NCBI RefSeq assembly: GCF_003367395.1
Contig: NZ_CP031417.1
Location: 186,001 to 250,000 of the forward strand
Source: Pseudolabrys taiwanensis
GTDB taxonomy: Bacteria; Pseudomonadota; Alphaproteobacteria; Rhizobiales; Xanthobacteraceae
Length of the DNA: 64,000 nucleotides
Reading direction: 5' to 3'
Made by a program: the position numbers and the translations under genes. Positions 26,896-35,177 of the stretch are shown one piece after another (the stretch's first letter is position 1; every line of letters begins with the position of its first letter). Below the pieces are notes generated by a model. It did no database searches, was not told the DNA's origin, and saw only the letters and a program-made list of their open reading frames with translations.

Positions 26896-27042
26896 CTACT
26901 TGTCCTGCTTCTTGTTCTTTTCCTGCTCGATCACTTTTTCCTTGGGCAGCGGCTGCTGCGACGGGTCCTGACTGGTCTGGCCCGGCTTCTTCCACGGCTC
27001 GTGGGTGGCGGAACTGGATTTGTCGTCTGCTTTGTCGGTCAT
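26896..27042 (-). CDS. small hydrophilic protein of unknown function
   Basis: A 48-residue ORF, start ATG at 27042, with GAGGACC a few bases upstream. The product is very hydrophilic: MTDKADDKSSSATHEPWKKP at the start and a Lys/Glu/Gln-rich end (KEKVIEQEKNKKQDK). It has no hydrophobic segment and is probably disordered or a single charged helix. The in-frame length, ribosome binding site and tight spacing (2 bases) to the DUF3551-like gene support it as real. No function known. Confidence 0.55.
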   Translation of the reverse strand: MTDKADDKSSSATHEPWKKPGQTSQDPSQQPLPKEKVIEQEKNKKQDK

Positions 27043-27583
27043 CGGGAGGTCCTCGCGTTGCGGGAACCCAACGTGCGGTTCGGAGGTCCGTTCCCCGGCG
27101 GTGCCCGGGGATGCGGCGAGCGAGCGCTAAAGCTCCGCCGCCCGTGTTCTTTGGCAGGCGCCGGGTACGCCTTCAGTCCCTTGCATTCCCTTGCCCCCGC
27201 CACACGCGAGGGGACGGCGCGCCGAGCGGCGCGACGGTCTTCGTCTCTGAGCCGCGCTCCGCTTTTGGCGAAACGCGGGCGCCTCTCGGCGCGCCGTGGC
27301 GGCGTCTTCCAACGGCGGGCCGCGCTTTCAACGGAGGCCCATCGCAAGCGGCGTGGGTCCTCGGTGTCAGCCGGCTCCCGGCGGGGGGTCTTAGTGCCCC
27401 CGGGCGGTGACCGCCGCCGCTCGAGCGCGGAAGGATGCGTTACGTCCTCCGCCCGCGAGCGCCGCGTCCCACCCCGTCCTCGTAACGCCTCGCGACGACG
27501 CCCTTCGGTGGATGAGACCGGAGGATTATGGTCTCAGCCGCCGAAAGGTCAATAGTCCTAGCTAAGAAAAAAGGGGCCTCGCC
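27043..27583. other. gene-free GC-rich stretch with many inverted repeats
   Basis: About 540 bases in which every long ORF encodes only Arg/Ser/Pro-rich nonsense with no family resemblance. The DNA carries several short hairpins: CGGGGG/CCCCCG (27382-27402), GGCGG-TGA-CCGCC (27403-27415) and GAGACC/GGTCTC with a 10-base loop (27514-27535). From memory, similar GC-rich tracts recur in Bradyrhizobium and Methylobacterium genomes, which would make it a dispersed element. That could not be checked here. Confidence 0.45.
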
Positions 27584-28111
27584 TTACCAGCCGTAATAGC
27601 GCCGGCCATAATAGGGGCGCTCGACATAGACCGGCGCCGGCTCCTGAACCACCACGGTTGCCGGCGGCGGTGGCAGTACGTTGCCCTTGGCCGTCATGCA
27701 TTGCGCGTAGACGGTGTCGTAGCGCTGCTGGATCGAGCCGCCGGTGGCGGCGGCGCGGTTCGAGCCGACGACCGCGCCGGCGGCAAGGCCGGTGCCCGCG
27801 CCGATGGCCGCGCCCGCGCCGACATTGCCCGACAGCGAGCCGATGGCGGCGCCGCCGAGCGCGCCGAGCGCCGTGCCGATGACGGCGCTTTGCGCCGCCT
27901 GCTGGTTCGCCTCCTCGCCGGGCGAGCGATAGCCGACCGCGGCCTGCGCCGACGACTGGCAATACTGATCGTCGCGCTGGAAGGCCGCGTAGGACTTGCC
28001 CCTGCCGGGCATGACCGACACCTGCGGCTCCGCCGGGCCGGTGGATGCGCAGCCGGCGAGGCCGAGGCAGAGCAGGCCGAACACGGCGACGTGAGACGTT
28101 TTCAGAATCAT
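27584..28111 (-). CDS. glycine-zipper lipoprotein
   Basis: A 175-residue outer-membrane-type lipoprotein. The signal peptide ends in the lipobox GLAGC (Cys at about 21). The central part (about 75-115) is a glycine-zipper segment, GTALGALGGAAIGSLSGNVG, that can form membrane-spanning helices. The C-terminus is Pro/Tyr/Arg-rich (PYYGRRYYGW). Two further cysteines (DDQYCQSS, YAQCMTAKG) may pair. Such proteins are common envelope components of rhizobia, without assigned roles. Confidence 0.8.
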   Translation of the reverse strand: MILKTSHVAVFGLLCLGLAGCASTGPAEPQVSVMPGRGKSYAAFQRDDQYCQSSAQAAVGYRSPGEEANQQAAQSAVIGTALGALGGAAIGSLSGNVGAGAAIGAGTGLAAGAVVGSNRAAATGGSIQQRYDTVYAQCMTAKGNVLPPPPATVVVQEPAPVYVERPYYGRRYYGW

Positions 28112-28294
28112 CTCGGCAATTCCTCCGTTGAGGCGGTGGATTTAACAGGGGAGCGCGGGGAGCGGAAATTAAAAAGGCGGGACGGCGCGGACGTTTGGAT
28201 CGGTCGTGCCCGAGAAGCAACACGGTCCGAGCGGCCGTTCCATGGTCAGCTTGACGCACACCTGACGGTTGCGGACGATAAGGAAACGGTCTTT

Positions 28295-28317
28295 ACGTGT
28301 ATATAATTATACGTATA
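28295..28317. promoter_or_regulatory. AT-rich imperfect palindrome, likely antitoxin operator/promoter
   Basis: The stretch ACGTGTATATAATTATACGT, directly before the stub ORF at 28323, is strikingly AT-rich against its surroundings and has the palindromic core TATAATTATA with near-symmetric flanks. Type II antitoxins of the HTH class usually repress their own promoter through such sites. The rest of the 211-base gap from 28112 shows no gene. Confidence 0.45.
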
Positions 28318-28322
28318 TTTGC

Positions 28323-28433
28323 ATGGCCGCTTCGGCAGTCGAAGCACGGATCGCGACGCCGAAGCAGGAGATCGACCTGATCCGCCAGCGTCTGACAGAC
28401 GCGGCGCGCGATCACAGGCAAAGGCAGAACTGA
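28323..28433 (+). pseudogene. C-terminal stub of a HigB/Gp49-type toxin
   Basis: A 36-residue ORF whose last ~25 residues (ATPKQEIDLIRQRLTDAARD) resemble the conserved C-terminal helix of Gp49-like/HigB ribosome-dependent mRNA interferases (pattern TP-x-x-EIDLA-x-x-R). The catalytic body of ~80 residues is missing. Its stop overlaps the ATG of the following antitoxin gene (TGATG), exactly as in an intact toxin-antitoxin operon. I therefore read it as a decayed toxin gene. It might still be translated and serve only to couple antitoxin translation. Confidence 0.55.
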
Positions 28434-28756
28434 TGGCGAAGCGAACGAAACCTCAGATCGGTCGTGGCAACGTCTTTGCCGCTCTTGGGCTGCCGAACCC
28501 GGGGCAGGAGCTGTTGAAGGCGCAGCTCACATTGCAAATCTACAAGATCATCAAGGACCGCAAGCTGACGCAGGCGCAGGCGGGTGAAGTGCTCGGCATC
28601 AAGCAGCCGCATGTCTCGGCGCTGATGCGCAACCGCGCGGGCACGTTCTCGGTCGGGCGGCTGATGGCGTTCTTGACCGCGCTCGGCCAGGACGTGCGCA
28701 TCACCGTGAAGCCGGCGAAGAAGCGGCAAGGCGAGATGGAAGTGGTGATGGGGTGA
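28433..28756 (+). CDS. XRE-family HTH antitoxin-like protein
   Basis: A 107-residue DNA-binding protein of the HTH_37/COG5606 type, usually the antitoxin partner of Gp49-like toxins. The helix-turn-helix is IIKDRKLTQAQAGEVLGIKQ followed by PHVSALMRNRAGTFSVGRLM. A basic tail follows (VKPAKKRQGE). The ATG at 28433 overlaps the stop of the toxin stub. It probably represses the AT-rich operator upstream. With the toxin reduced to a stub it is an orphan antitoxin. Confidence 0.82.
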   Translation: MAKRTKPQIGRGNVFAALGLPNPGQELLKAQLTLQIYKIIKDRKLTQAQAGEVLGIKQPHVSALMRNRAGTFSVGRLMAFLTALGQDVRITVKPAKKRQGEMEVVMG

Positions 28757-28837
28757 ATAGCAAAATGCGCTGGACGTCGAAGTCCTGGACAGCGCGAATT
28801 GGAACTGGCGCGGCAGCGGGCGAAGGAGGTGCCATGA
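28757..28837 (+). pseudogene. second toxin C-terminal stub
   Basis: In the same frame, directly after the stop of the preceding antitoxin, 26 codons end in SPGQRELELARQRAKEVP and a stop that overlaps the next ATG (ATGA at 28834). The RELELARQRAKEV stretch again looks like the C-terminal helix of a HigB/RelE-type toxin. No start codon and no toxin body are present. The reading is based on pattern only and is less certain than for the first stub. Confidence 0.4.
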
Positions 28838-29127
28838 TCAAATTCAGCACGTTGCACAAGAAGTGGATGAAAGACCCGGAGTATCGCAAGGAATACGATG
28901 CGCTGGAGGAGGAGTTTGCATTGATCGAGGCGCGTGCGCGCGCGGGCCTGAGCCAAGCCGAACTCGCCAAGCGCATGAAGACGACGCAAAGCGTGATCGC
29001 GCGGCTGGAGAGCGGACGGACGAAGCCTTCGACACGCACGTTGCAACGTTTCGCGGCCGCGACCGGGCACCGGCTGAAGATCAGCTTCGAGCCGGTGGAG
29101 AAGAGCAGGAAGAGGGTGGGGAAGTAG
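28834..29127 (+). CDS. XRE-family HTH protein, HigA-like antitoxin
   Basis: A 97-residue protein. The ATG at 28834 has a strong GAAGGAGGT ribosome binding site. An N-terminal helix (FSTLHKKWMKDPEYRKEYDA) is followed by an HTH domain: ARAGLSQAELAKRMKTTQSV and IARLESGRTKPSTRTLQRFA. The tail is basic (KSRKRVGK). The YRKEYDALEEEF lead is typical of HigA-type antitoxins. Its expected toxin, normally encoded just upstream, is missing apart from a possible stub. Confidence 0.85.
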   Translation: MIKFSTLHKKWMKDPEYRKEYDALEEEFALIEARARAGLSQAELAKRMKTTQSVIARLESGRTKPSTRTLQRFAAATGHRLKISFEPVEKSRKRVGK

Positions 29128-29136
29128 CGTGGGTAG

Positions 29137-29200
29137 GGCGCGTTAGCGCAGCGTAACGCGCCGACGAGTGTAATGGCGGATTACGCTTCGCTAATCCGCC
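29137..29200. repeat. paired palindromic repeat (two hairpins of one family)
   Basis: Two related hairpins in direct order: GGCGCGTTA-N8-TAACGCGCC (29137-29162) and GGCGGATTA-N8-TAATCCGCC (29175-29200), both flanked by GTAGGG or CCCTAC. The shared plan shows two copies of one short element that have diverged in the stem with compensating changes. It lies just after the last antitoxin gene. Confidence 0.75.
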
Positions 29201-29236
29201 CTACGGGCTGACGCTTTAAGGCAAAGCCTTTCCCGC

Positions 29237-29348
29237 TGTCATTGCCGGGCTTGACCCGGCAATCCATGAGGCCACGCCGCATATTCGGCCGTACGTTTGT
29301 TCACGTGGCGCTTCATCATGGATGCCCGGGTCAGGCCCGGGCATGACG
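29237..29348. repeat. intergenic mosaic repeat with mirrored GTCAT ends
   Basis: The unit starts GTCATTGCCGGG and ends CCCGGGCATGAC. Inside are two hairpins: ATTGCCGGG-CTTGA-CCCGGCAAT (29241-29263) and ATGCCCGGG-TCAGG-CCCGGGCAT (29322-29344), with AATCCATGAG and CATGGATG facing each other. This matches a dispersed repeat I know from Bradyrhizobium-like genomes. It separates the antitoxin region from the AT-richer genes that follow. Confidence 0.75.
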
Positions 29349-29356
29349 CTTTTCTC

Positions 29357-30211
29357 CTATTGGCTCGGCGGAAGTTTTGAAAATATCTTACGCCAATTTG
29401 CTTTCTTCCGCTTGAAGCCTTTAAGCCAAGGTTCGTAGTCCGCTTCATTGGGCAATAACCCAGTTGTTGCCACGGGCGTCCAGTCTGCTTGCTCCGGCGA
29501 CAGCCCATTGAGCCAGTACCGCCATCGATAACGCTTGCTTATCTTTTTCGCGTATCGATGCAAGTCATCGGAAAATATGCGAGCAAAGAAAATACAGTCA
29601 TCTGTCTTGGCAAATAGAGCTGCAACATTCGTTTTAAATCGCTCGTCGATTACGCCGTCCTGCGTTCGCAGCCCTAGAAGCATTTGTAGTTTTGCATCGC
29701 TAGTTTTATCTGATGTCTGAAATTCTTCGACTAATCGGTTTCGGCCTTCAATCACCAATCGCAATACGTCGACGGAGTCGGCCAGCTCGGTTACGGCGGC
29801 AAGTCCGCGCCCGCGAATTGCGACTCTATCAAGTATCATTTTTTCTAAAGCGTCTATTGGTGTTTTGATTGGGGATAGGCTTCTCAGCTCTGCCGCGTAG
29901 GAGAAGGCAACACGAGCTCCTCCTGTTGCTCGACTTTTTCTGTAGCTCTCATAATTGTTTTTTAGCTGCTCATACTCGTCGTAAATTGGCTTCACATACT
30001 GTCTCTTAAGTGCGAGATGGCTGTTCGCGATTTGAATTGCGAGCATATCGGCGGCGGCAATTGCATTAAGCTCTGTCACTATCGCTTTTTTTGTTTGTGC
30101 TCGGCTGGCAAGCCACGCGCCGGCAAATGTGCCAAAAGCGGATGCGATTAGCGTTCGGAAAAGATTTGCATCAAGAAATGTGATGGCTGTTTTTAGTTCT
30201 TGCAGGTCCAT
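29357..30211 (-). CDS. membrane-anchored protein of unknown function
   Basis: A 284-residue protein, start ATG at 30211 (the TTG at 30223 is in frame but less likely). One hydrophobic segment near the N-terminus (FRTLIASAFGTFAGAWLAS) is followed by a long helical, probably coiled-coil, region (about 38-100) and a soluble helical domain rich in charged residues. Codon use and base composition are visibly AT-richer than the flanking genes, suggesting transfer. No family recognised. It reads in the same direction as, and downstream of, the RES-domain gene, with 165 bases between them. Confidence 0.6.
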   Translation of the reverse strand: MDLQELKTAITFLDANLFRTLIASAFGTFAGAWLASRAQTKKAIVTELNAIAAADMLAIQIANSHLALKRQYVKPIYDEYEQLKNNYESYRKSRATGGARVAFSYAAELRSLSPIKTPIDALEKMILDRVAIRGRGLAAVTELADSVDVLRLVIEGRNRLVEEFQTSDKTSDAKLQMLLGLRTQDGVIDERFKTNVAALFAKTDDCIFFARIFSDDLHRYAKKISKRYRWRYWLNGLSPEQADWTPVATTGLLPNEADYEPWLKGFKRKKANWRKIFSKLPPSQ

Positions 30212-30375
30212 TCGGCTCCCCAAGGCCTTGATTGTTTGTCTAGTGATATCGCTCTAAGTTTAGCCGGGGATTCTGTGGTCGGTAAGTGCGACGAAATGCG
30301 AGGCAAGTCGTGGACTTTGCCTTTTCTCACCCGGGCCCCTTGGTTATGGCTGCGATGCTAAATTTGGAATTGTGT

Positions 30376-31359
30376 CTAGAAGTTTGGTCCGAACACAAAA
30401 TCATAGGTTACAGTTTTTAGATGCAGGCGATTTAAGGAATGGAGCGAGACTTTCTTGCGCTCTAAAGCCTCTGGAAAAATGCAGATGTTCTGACTTATTG
30501 GTTCTTGGGCGACGTTCGTGAAAAAGCTGTTGGCTATAAAGCCATCTACAGGAAGATTTGTCTTGATGGACGAGGCTAATCTGCGAGCTATGGCATAGAT
30601 TTCCTCTGCTCTGGTCAAAGTGATTCCGTTGAAAAAGTACTCCAGCGCATCAAAAGGGGACGTCGGCTCCTCTTCCTTGTAATTCGCAGTTAAGTCGGCC
30701 AGATGGAGCTCGGATGCTGCTTCAAATGTCGCAACAAAAATATCGTCAGTAATCGCGACGCGGCATTCATGTAGGCAAACTGATACGCTAGGGGATGTAT
30801 ATAGAAGCGGTGATGCCGCATCATCAAAGCGGCCATACTCTCGCGAGAGGTTGCCGGGTGGCAGGCCGTACTGCGTGGGATTGGATGTGGCGTTCTCCGG
30901 GACATTCTTTCTTATTCGGAAAACTTTGGTCCCTTTTGGAATCGACTTGATAGATAACTGTTTGACGATGGACGAAATTGTTTCGTCCGGAATAACGTAT
31001 GGATCGACGTAATGGTTGGTTATGCCAAGCTGCCACAAGTTGGGCGCGTTAAGAAAAAGCCTTCCCCCGATCTCTCTTTTTATCAGTAACCAGTCGTGTG
31101 TGGTGGCCTCGTCGAGTTCGACTTTATCTTCGGAGTGCTTGTTATACATTAAGATTGGTGTCCAGCCTCCGACTCCGTGCGGGATAGTGCCTTGGACAAA
31201 GAAGCGATGTGTGAGTCGTTCAAGTCTCTTCGAGTCCAGCTTCATGCCTTCAGTGGAATTGCAGTTTCGGCATTTGGTCGGAATTCTCACTCCTTGTTTT
31301 GCGGCCTCGATTCGTAATCCATGATTGGCGAAACAATCAGAGCATAGGACAAATTTCAT
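30376..31359 (-). CDS. RES-domain protein with N-terminal zinc finger
   Basis: A 327-residue protein. The N-terminus has a four-cysteine zinc site (LCSDCF and KCRNCNS), as in the HEPN/RES N-terminal domain. The C-terminal RES domain (about 140-300) shows KGTKVFRIRKNV, REYGRFDDAASPLLYTSPSV and SVCLHECRVAITDDIFVATF, the R...GRF...LLY...E layout of RES toxins, which break down NAD+. No adjacent antitoxin of the Xre type is present. The gene is AT-rich relative to its surroundings. A toxin or phage-defence effector is plausible but inferred. Confidence 0.75.
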   Translation of the reverse strand: MKFVLCSDCFANHGLRIEAAKQGVRIPTKCRNCNSTEGMKLDSKRLERLTHRFFVQGTIPHGVGGWTPILMYNKHSEDKVELDEATTHDWLLIKREIGGRLFLNAPNLWQLGITNHYVDPYVIPDETISSIVKQLSIKSIPKGTKVFRIRKNVPENATSNPTQYGLPPGNLSREYGRFDDAASPLLYTSPSVSVCLHECRVAITDDIFVATFEAASELHLADLTANYKEEEPTSPFDALEYFFNGITLTRAEEIYAIARRLASSIKTNLPVDGFIANSFFTNVAQEPISQNICIFPEALERKKVSLHSLNRLHLKTVTYDFVFGPNF

Positions 31360-31447
31360 CTTGATGTTCTTTTTGCTGCCTATATTTGTTTCTTTCGCCG
31401 TTTAGTATATCCGAGCGTGCGTCTAGCCGTTACGAAAGTGCCTCCCC

Positions 31448-33091
31448 ATGAACGCCCCCACCAAATCCCCGCTGCCGCCCTACGCCCACACACCCCTGTT
31501 TCCCCTGGGGCCGGATAAGACCAAATACCGCAAGATCACGTCGGACGGCGTGAAGGTCGAGAAGATCATGGGCGAGGAGGTGGTGACCGTCTCGGCCGAG
31601 GCGATCCGGGCCCTTGCCGAGGCCGCGTTCATCGACATCAATCACCTCTTGCGCCCGGCGCACCTCAAGCAGCTCCGCGCCATCCTCGACGATCCGGAGG
31701 CGACGTCGAACGACAAGTTCGTCGCTTACGACCTGCTGAAAAACGCCAACATCGCCGCCGGCGGCGTGCTGCCGATGTGCCAGGACACCGGCACCGCCAT
31801 CATCATGGGCAAGAAGGGCCGGCGCGTGTGGACCGACGGCTCGGACGAGGCCGCGCTCGCGCAAGGGGCGCGCGACGCCTACCTCAAGAAGAACCTGCGC
31901 TATTCGCAGCTCGCGCCGCTCTCGATGTTCGAGGAGAAGAACACGCGCTCCAACATGCCGGCGCAGGTCGAGATCTACGCCGAAGGCGACGACGCCTATA
32001 AGTTTCTGTTCGTCGCCAAGGGCGGCGGTTCGGCCAACAAGACCTTCCTGTTCCAGGCGACGCCGTCGATCCTCACGCATGAGCGCCTGATCGCGTTCCT
32101 CAAGGAGAAGATCCTGACGCTCGGCACCGCGGCGTGCCCGCCGTATCACCTCGCCATCGTCATCGGCGGCACCTCGGCCGAGATGAACCTGAAGACGGTG
32201 AAGCTCGCCTCGACCAAGTATCTCGACGAGCTGCCGACCGAGGGCGGCGAGGACGGCCACGCCTTCCGCGATCTCAACATGGAAGCGGAAGTGCACAAGC
32301 TGACGCAGTCGCTCGGCGTCGGCGCGCAGTTCGGCGGCAAGTATTTCTGCCACGACGTGCGCGTCATCCGCCTGCCGCGCCACGGCGCGTCGCTGCCGAT
32401 CGGCCTCGGCGTGTCGTGCTCGGCCGACCGCCAGGCGCTCGGCAAGATCACCAAGGACGGCGTCTATCTCGAGGAGCTCGAGCACCATCCGGCGGAGTAT
32501 CTGCCGGAGGTCGACGCCGCCACGCTCGGCGGCGAGGTGGTGAAGGTCGATCTCAACCGGCCGATGAAGGACATCCTGGCGCAGCTGTCGCAGTATCCGG
32601 TGAAGACGCGGCTCTCGCTCACCGGGCCGCTGGTCGTCGCGCGCGATCTCGCGCATGCCAAGCTGCGCGAGCGGCTGGAGAGCGGGCAGGGGCTGCCGGA
32701 CTACTTCAAGAACCATCCGGTCTATTACGCGGGTCCGGCCAAGACGCCGGAAGGCTATGCCTCGGGCGCGTTCGGCCCGACCACGGCGGGGCGCATGGAC
32801 TCGTTCGTCGATGCGTTCCAGGCGGCGGGCGGCTCGATGGTGATGCTGGCCAAGGGCAACCGCTCGGCGGCGGTGCGCGACGCCTGCAAGAAGTACGGCG
32901 GCTTCTATCTCGGCTCGATCGGCGGCGCGGCGGCGAATTTGGCCGAGCACTGCATCAAGAAGGTCGAGGTGGTCGAATATCCCGAGCTCGGCATGGAAGC
33001 GATCTGGAAGATCGACGTCGTCGACTTCCCGGCCTTCATCGTCATGGACGACAAGGGCAACGACTTCTTCAAGGAGCTCAACCTCGCCTGA
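31448..33091 (+). CDS. class I fumarate hydratase
   Basis: A 547-residue class I (iron-sulphur) fumarase, fusing the alpha and beta catalytic domains in one chain. The three [4Fe-4S] cysteines are visible at about 111 (MCQDTGTA), 230 (AACPPYHL) and 324 (VSCSADRQ), with spacing matching E. coli FumA. It interconverts fumarate and malate in the TCA cycle in the cytosol; the cluster is oxygen-sensitive. It stands alone, with GC-rich composition in contrast to the preceding RES gene, and ends before a hairpin terminator. Confidence 0.95.
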   Translation: MNAPTKSPLPPYAHTPLFPLGPDKTKYRKITSDGVKVEKIMGEEVVTVSAEAIRALAEAAFIDINHLLRPAHLKQLRAILDDPEATSNDKFVAYDLLKNANIAAGGVLPMCQDTGTAIIMGKKGRRVWTDGSDEAALAQGARDAYLKKNLRYSQLAPLSMFEEKNTRSNMPAQVEIYAEGDDAYKFLFVAKGGGSANKTFLFQATPSILTHERLIAFLKEKILTLGTAACPPYHLAIVIGGTSAEMNLKTVKLASTKYLDELPTEGGEDGHAFRDLNMEAEVHKLTQSLGVGAQFGGKYFCHDVRVIRLPRHGASLPIGLGVSCSADRQALGKITKDGVYLEELEHHPAEYLPEVDAATLGGEVVKVDLNRPMKDILAQLSQYPVKTRLSLTGPLVVARDLAHAKLRERLESGQGLPDYFKNHPVYYAGPAKTPEGYASGAFGPTTAGRMDSFVDAFQAAGGSMVMLAKGNRSAAVRDACKKYGGFYLGSIGGAAANLAEHCIKKVEVVEYPELGMEAIWKIDVVDFPAFIVMDDKGNDFFKELNLA

Positions 33092-33130
33092 TCGCCGGGC
33101 GCAGGTTGGCGCGCGCAGTCATGAAGCAAC

Positions 33131-33154
33131 ATGGCCGGCCTTGGCGCCGGCCAT
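33131..33154. terminator. hairpin between fumarase and amidohydrolase genes
   Basis: ATGGCCGGC and GCCGGCCAT form a perfect 9-base stem with a 6-base loop, followed by TGTCGTTT on the plus strand. It lies between two convergent genes and probably terminates both, although the T run is weak. Confidence 0.6.
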
Positions 33155-33172
33155 TGTCGTTTGGGGATGCGG

Positions 33173-34039
33173 TCAGGCGAAGCCGTACAGCGCCTTGGCG
33201 TTGTGCGCGAAGATGCGGTCGCGGACGGCGGCGTCCGGCACCCATTCCGCCATCAGGTCGATCAGCGCGCCGTCGTTCGGCATCTCGCGTCCGGCCATGT
33301 TGACGTGCGGCCAGTCCGAGCCCCACACGAGCCGCTCCGGCGCGTGCTTGACGAACAGCTTGGCCAGCGGCGTCACCGCCGCATACGGCAGGTTGTCCGT
33401 CGTGCAGCGCATCGGCCCCGACAGCTTCAGCCAGACGCGTCCGGTGTCGAGCATCCGGAGCACCGCTTTGACCGCCGGCTGGTCGACACCGCCGGCGGCG
33501 GGGATGCTGGCGAAGTGATCGAGCACGATGTCGTTCGGCAGCGCCAGAAGCTTGTCGGCGTAATCGACGATGTCGGTGCCGTGCGGATAGAACTGGACGT
33601 GCCAGCCGTGTTCGTGCGCGCGCGCGGCAGTCTCGGCGTTGTAATGCGGCAGGTGGCCGCCGCGCTTGTCGCTGATCATGCGCAGCCCGCGCACGCCGAG
33701 CTTGCCGAGCCGCGCGAACGCAGCCGACGGCGTATCGTCCGGCATCAGCGCGACGCCGCGCAGCCGCTCGGGATATTGGGCCAGCACGTCGGCGAGCATC
33801 GTGTAGTCGCGGCCATAGCCGCCGGGGCTGACGATCACCGCGGTGCTCAGCCCGACGGCGTCCTGCATCGCGAACAAATCGGCCGGCAGCGCGTCGTGCG
33901 ACACGTAAGGACTGTCCGAGGCGAAGCGATATTTGTGCGACGGTCCGAACAGATGGACATGCGTGTCGCAGGCGCCAGGCGGCAGCGCGAACGTCGGCTT
34001 GGTCGGGTCCGGATCCGGCGGCTGATTGAGGAGGGGCAT
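33173..34039 (-). CDS. amidohydrolase family protein (LigI/2-pyrone-4,6-dicarboxylate lactonase-like)
   Basis: A 288-residue TIM-barrel hydrolase. The strand-1 H-x-H motif is CDTHVHLFGP, later strands include WHVQFYPHG and IVLDHFASIP, and the terminal active-site Asp is in RLVWGSDWPHVN. This is the pattern of the LigI/COG3618 group, which hydrolyse lactones or decarboxylate, some without metal. It is downstream of and in the same direction as a Bug receptor (25 bases apart), so a shared substrate such as an aromatic-derived dicarboxylate or lactone is plausible. Confidence 0.85.
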   Translation of the reverse strand: MPLLNQPPDPDPTKPTFALPPGACDTHVHLFGPSHKYRFASDSPYVSHDALPADLFAMQDAVGLSTAVIVSPGGYGRDYTMLADVLAQYPERLRGVALMPDDTPSAAFARLGKLGVRGLRMISDKRGGHLPHYNAETAARAHEHGWHVQFYPHGTDIVDYADKLLALPNDIVLDHFASIPAAGGVDQPAVKAVLRMLDTGRVWLKLSGPMRCTTDNLPYAAVTPLAKLFVKHAPERLVWGSDWPHVNMAGREMPNDGALIDLMAEWVPDAAVRDRIFAHNAKALYGFA

Positions 34040-34064
34040 TGCGATGGTCTCTTCCGACGGCGGG

Positions 34065-35039
34065 TTACTTCAACTTGATGTCGGCGCTCTTGGCGAGCTC
34101 GCGCCATTGCGGCAGCTCCTGCTTGATTTTCGCGTCGAACGCCGCCGGCGTGCCGCCGACCGGATTGACGCCGTCGTGCTGGAGCCGCTCGGCGATCGCC
34201 GGGTCGCGCGCCGCCTTGGCGCTCGCGGCGGCGAGTTTGTCGACGATGGCCTGCGGCGTGCCGGCCGGCGCCATCAGGCCGATCCAGAGAATGCCTTCGT
34301 AATCGGGCAGCCCTTGCTCGGCGATGGTCGGCGTGTCCGGCATCAGCTTGGAGCGGTGCTTGCTGGCAATGCCGAGCATGCGCAGGCCGCCGGCTTCGAC
34401 TTGCTGATGCGAGGTGGCGTAGGTGTCGAGCTTGATCTGGACGACACCGGACAGGAGATCGGTCATGGCCGGTGCCGCGCCGCGATAATGCACCGGCGTC
34501 ACTTGGATGCCGCTGCGCTTGAGCAGCAATTCCATGGTCAGATGCGGCAGGGTGCCGACGCCGGCCGAGGCATAGTTGGCCTTGCCGGGATTCTTCTTCG
34601 CGTAATCGACGAATTCGGCGAAGGTCTTGAACGGCGCGTTCGGGTTGCTCACCAGAACCTCCGGCACCTCGGCGATGATCGAGACCGGCGCGAGATCCTT
34701 CTCCGTGTTGTACGGCAGCTGCGCCTGCAACGCGTCGTTGATCGTGAGGTTGGGCGTCGCGATCAGCAGCGTGTAGCCGTCGTGGCTCGCCTTGGCGACG
34801 GAGTCGGTCGCGATGATGCCGCCGGCGCCGCCTTTGTTTTCGATGACGAAGGTCGTGCCGAGCTCGCGGCCCATGTGGGTGGCGATGAGGCGCGTGACGA
34901 TATCGACCGCGCCGCCGGCCGGGAACGGCACCACCAGCCGGATGGGTTTGTCGGGATACTCGGCGTGGCCGCGCGCGGTTTGCGACAGGACGAGCGCGAG
35001 CGCGGTGAATGCACAGGCAACGGTACGCAACGGTCTCAT
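34065..35039 (-). CDS. Bug/TctC-type solute receptor
   Basis: A 324-residue periplasmic receptor of the tripartite tricarboxylate transporter family. The start at 35039 gives a signal peptide (PLRTVACAFTALALVLSQTA); the in-frame start at 35141 is rejected. Family motifs: YPDKPIRLVVPFPAGGAVDI, ENKGGAGGIIATDSVAKA, and the later PDTPTIAEQGLPDYEGI. Bug proteins bind carboxylates through backbone and water contacts. No TctA/TctB membrane genes lie nearby. It forms an operon with the amidohydrolase and is divergent from a GntR gene with a palindromic operator between. Confidence 0.92.
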   Translation of the reverse strand: MRPLRTVACAFTALALVLSQTARGHAEYPDKPIRLVVPFPAGGAVDIVTRLIATHMGRELGTTFVIENKGGAGGIIATDSVAKASHDGYTLLIATPNLTINDALQAQLPYNTEKDLAPVSIIAEVPEVLVSNPNAPFKTFAEFVDYAKKNPGKANYASAGVGTLPHLTMELLLKRSGIQVTPVHYRGAAPAMTDLLSGVVQIKLDTYATSHQQVEAGGLRMLGIASKHRSKLMPDTPTIAEQGLPDYEGILWIGLMAPAGTPQAIVDKLAAASAKAARDPAIAERLQHDGVNPVGGTPAAFDAKIKQELPQWRELAKSADIKLK

Positions 35040-35177
35040 GGCGGTGATCCTCCCCGGCGCGCCACGGCTCCAGCACGCAGTTTGTTGATGCACGGCGATG
35101 TCCGGCGTGCCCGCCGCCACGCCGGCGCGGCGTGTCATCATCCGTCGTTTGACGGCACTGTCGGCGGATCGCGCCAG

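Noticed and set aside
26851..27555. 234-residue plus-strand ORF over the GC-rich gene-free stretch
   Set aside because: Arg/Ser/Pro-rich product without domain pattern; it also covers the better supported minus-strand small genes.
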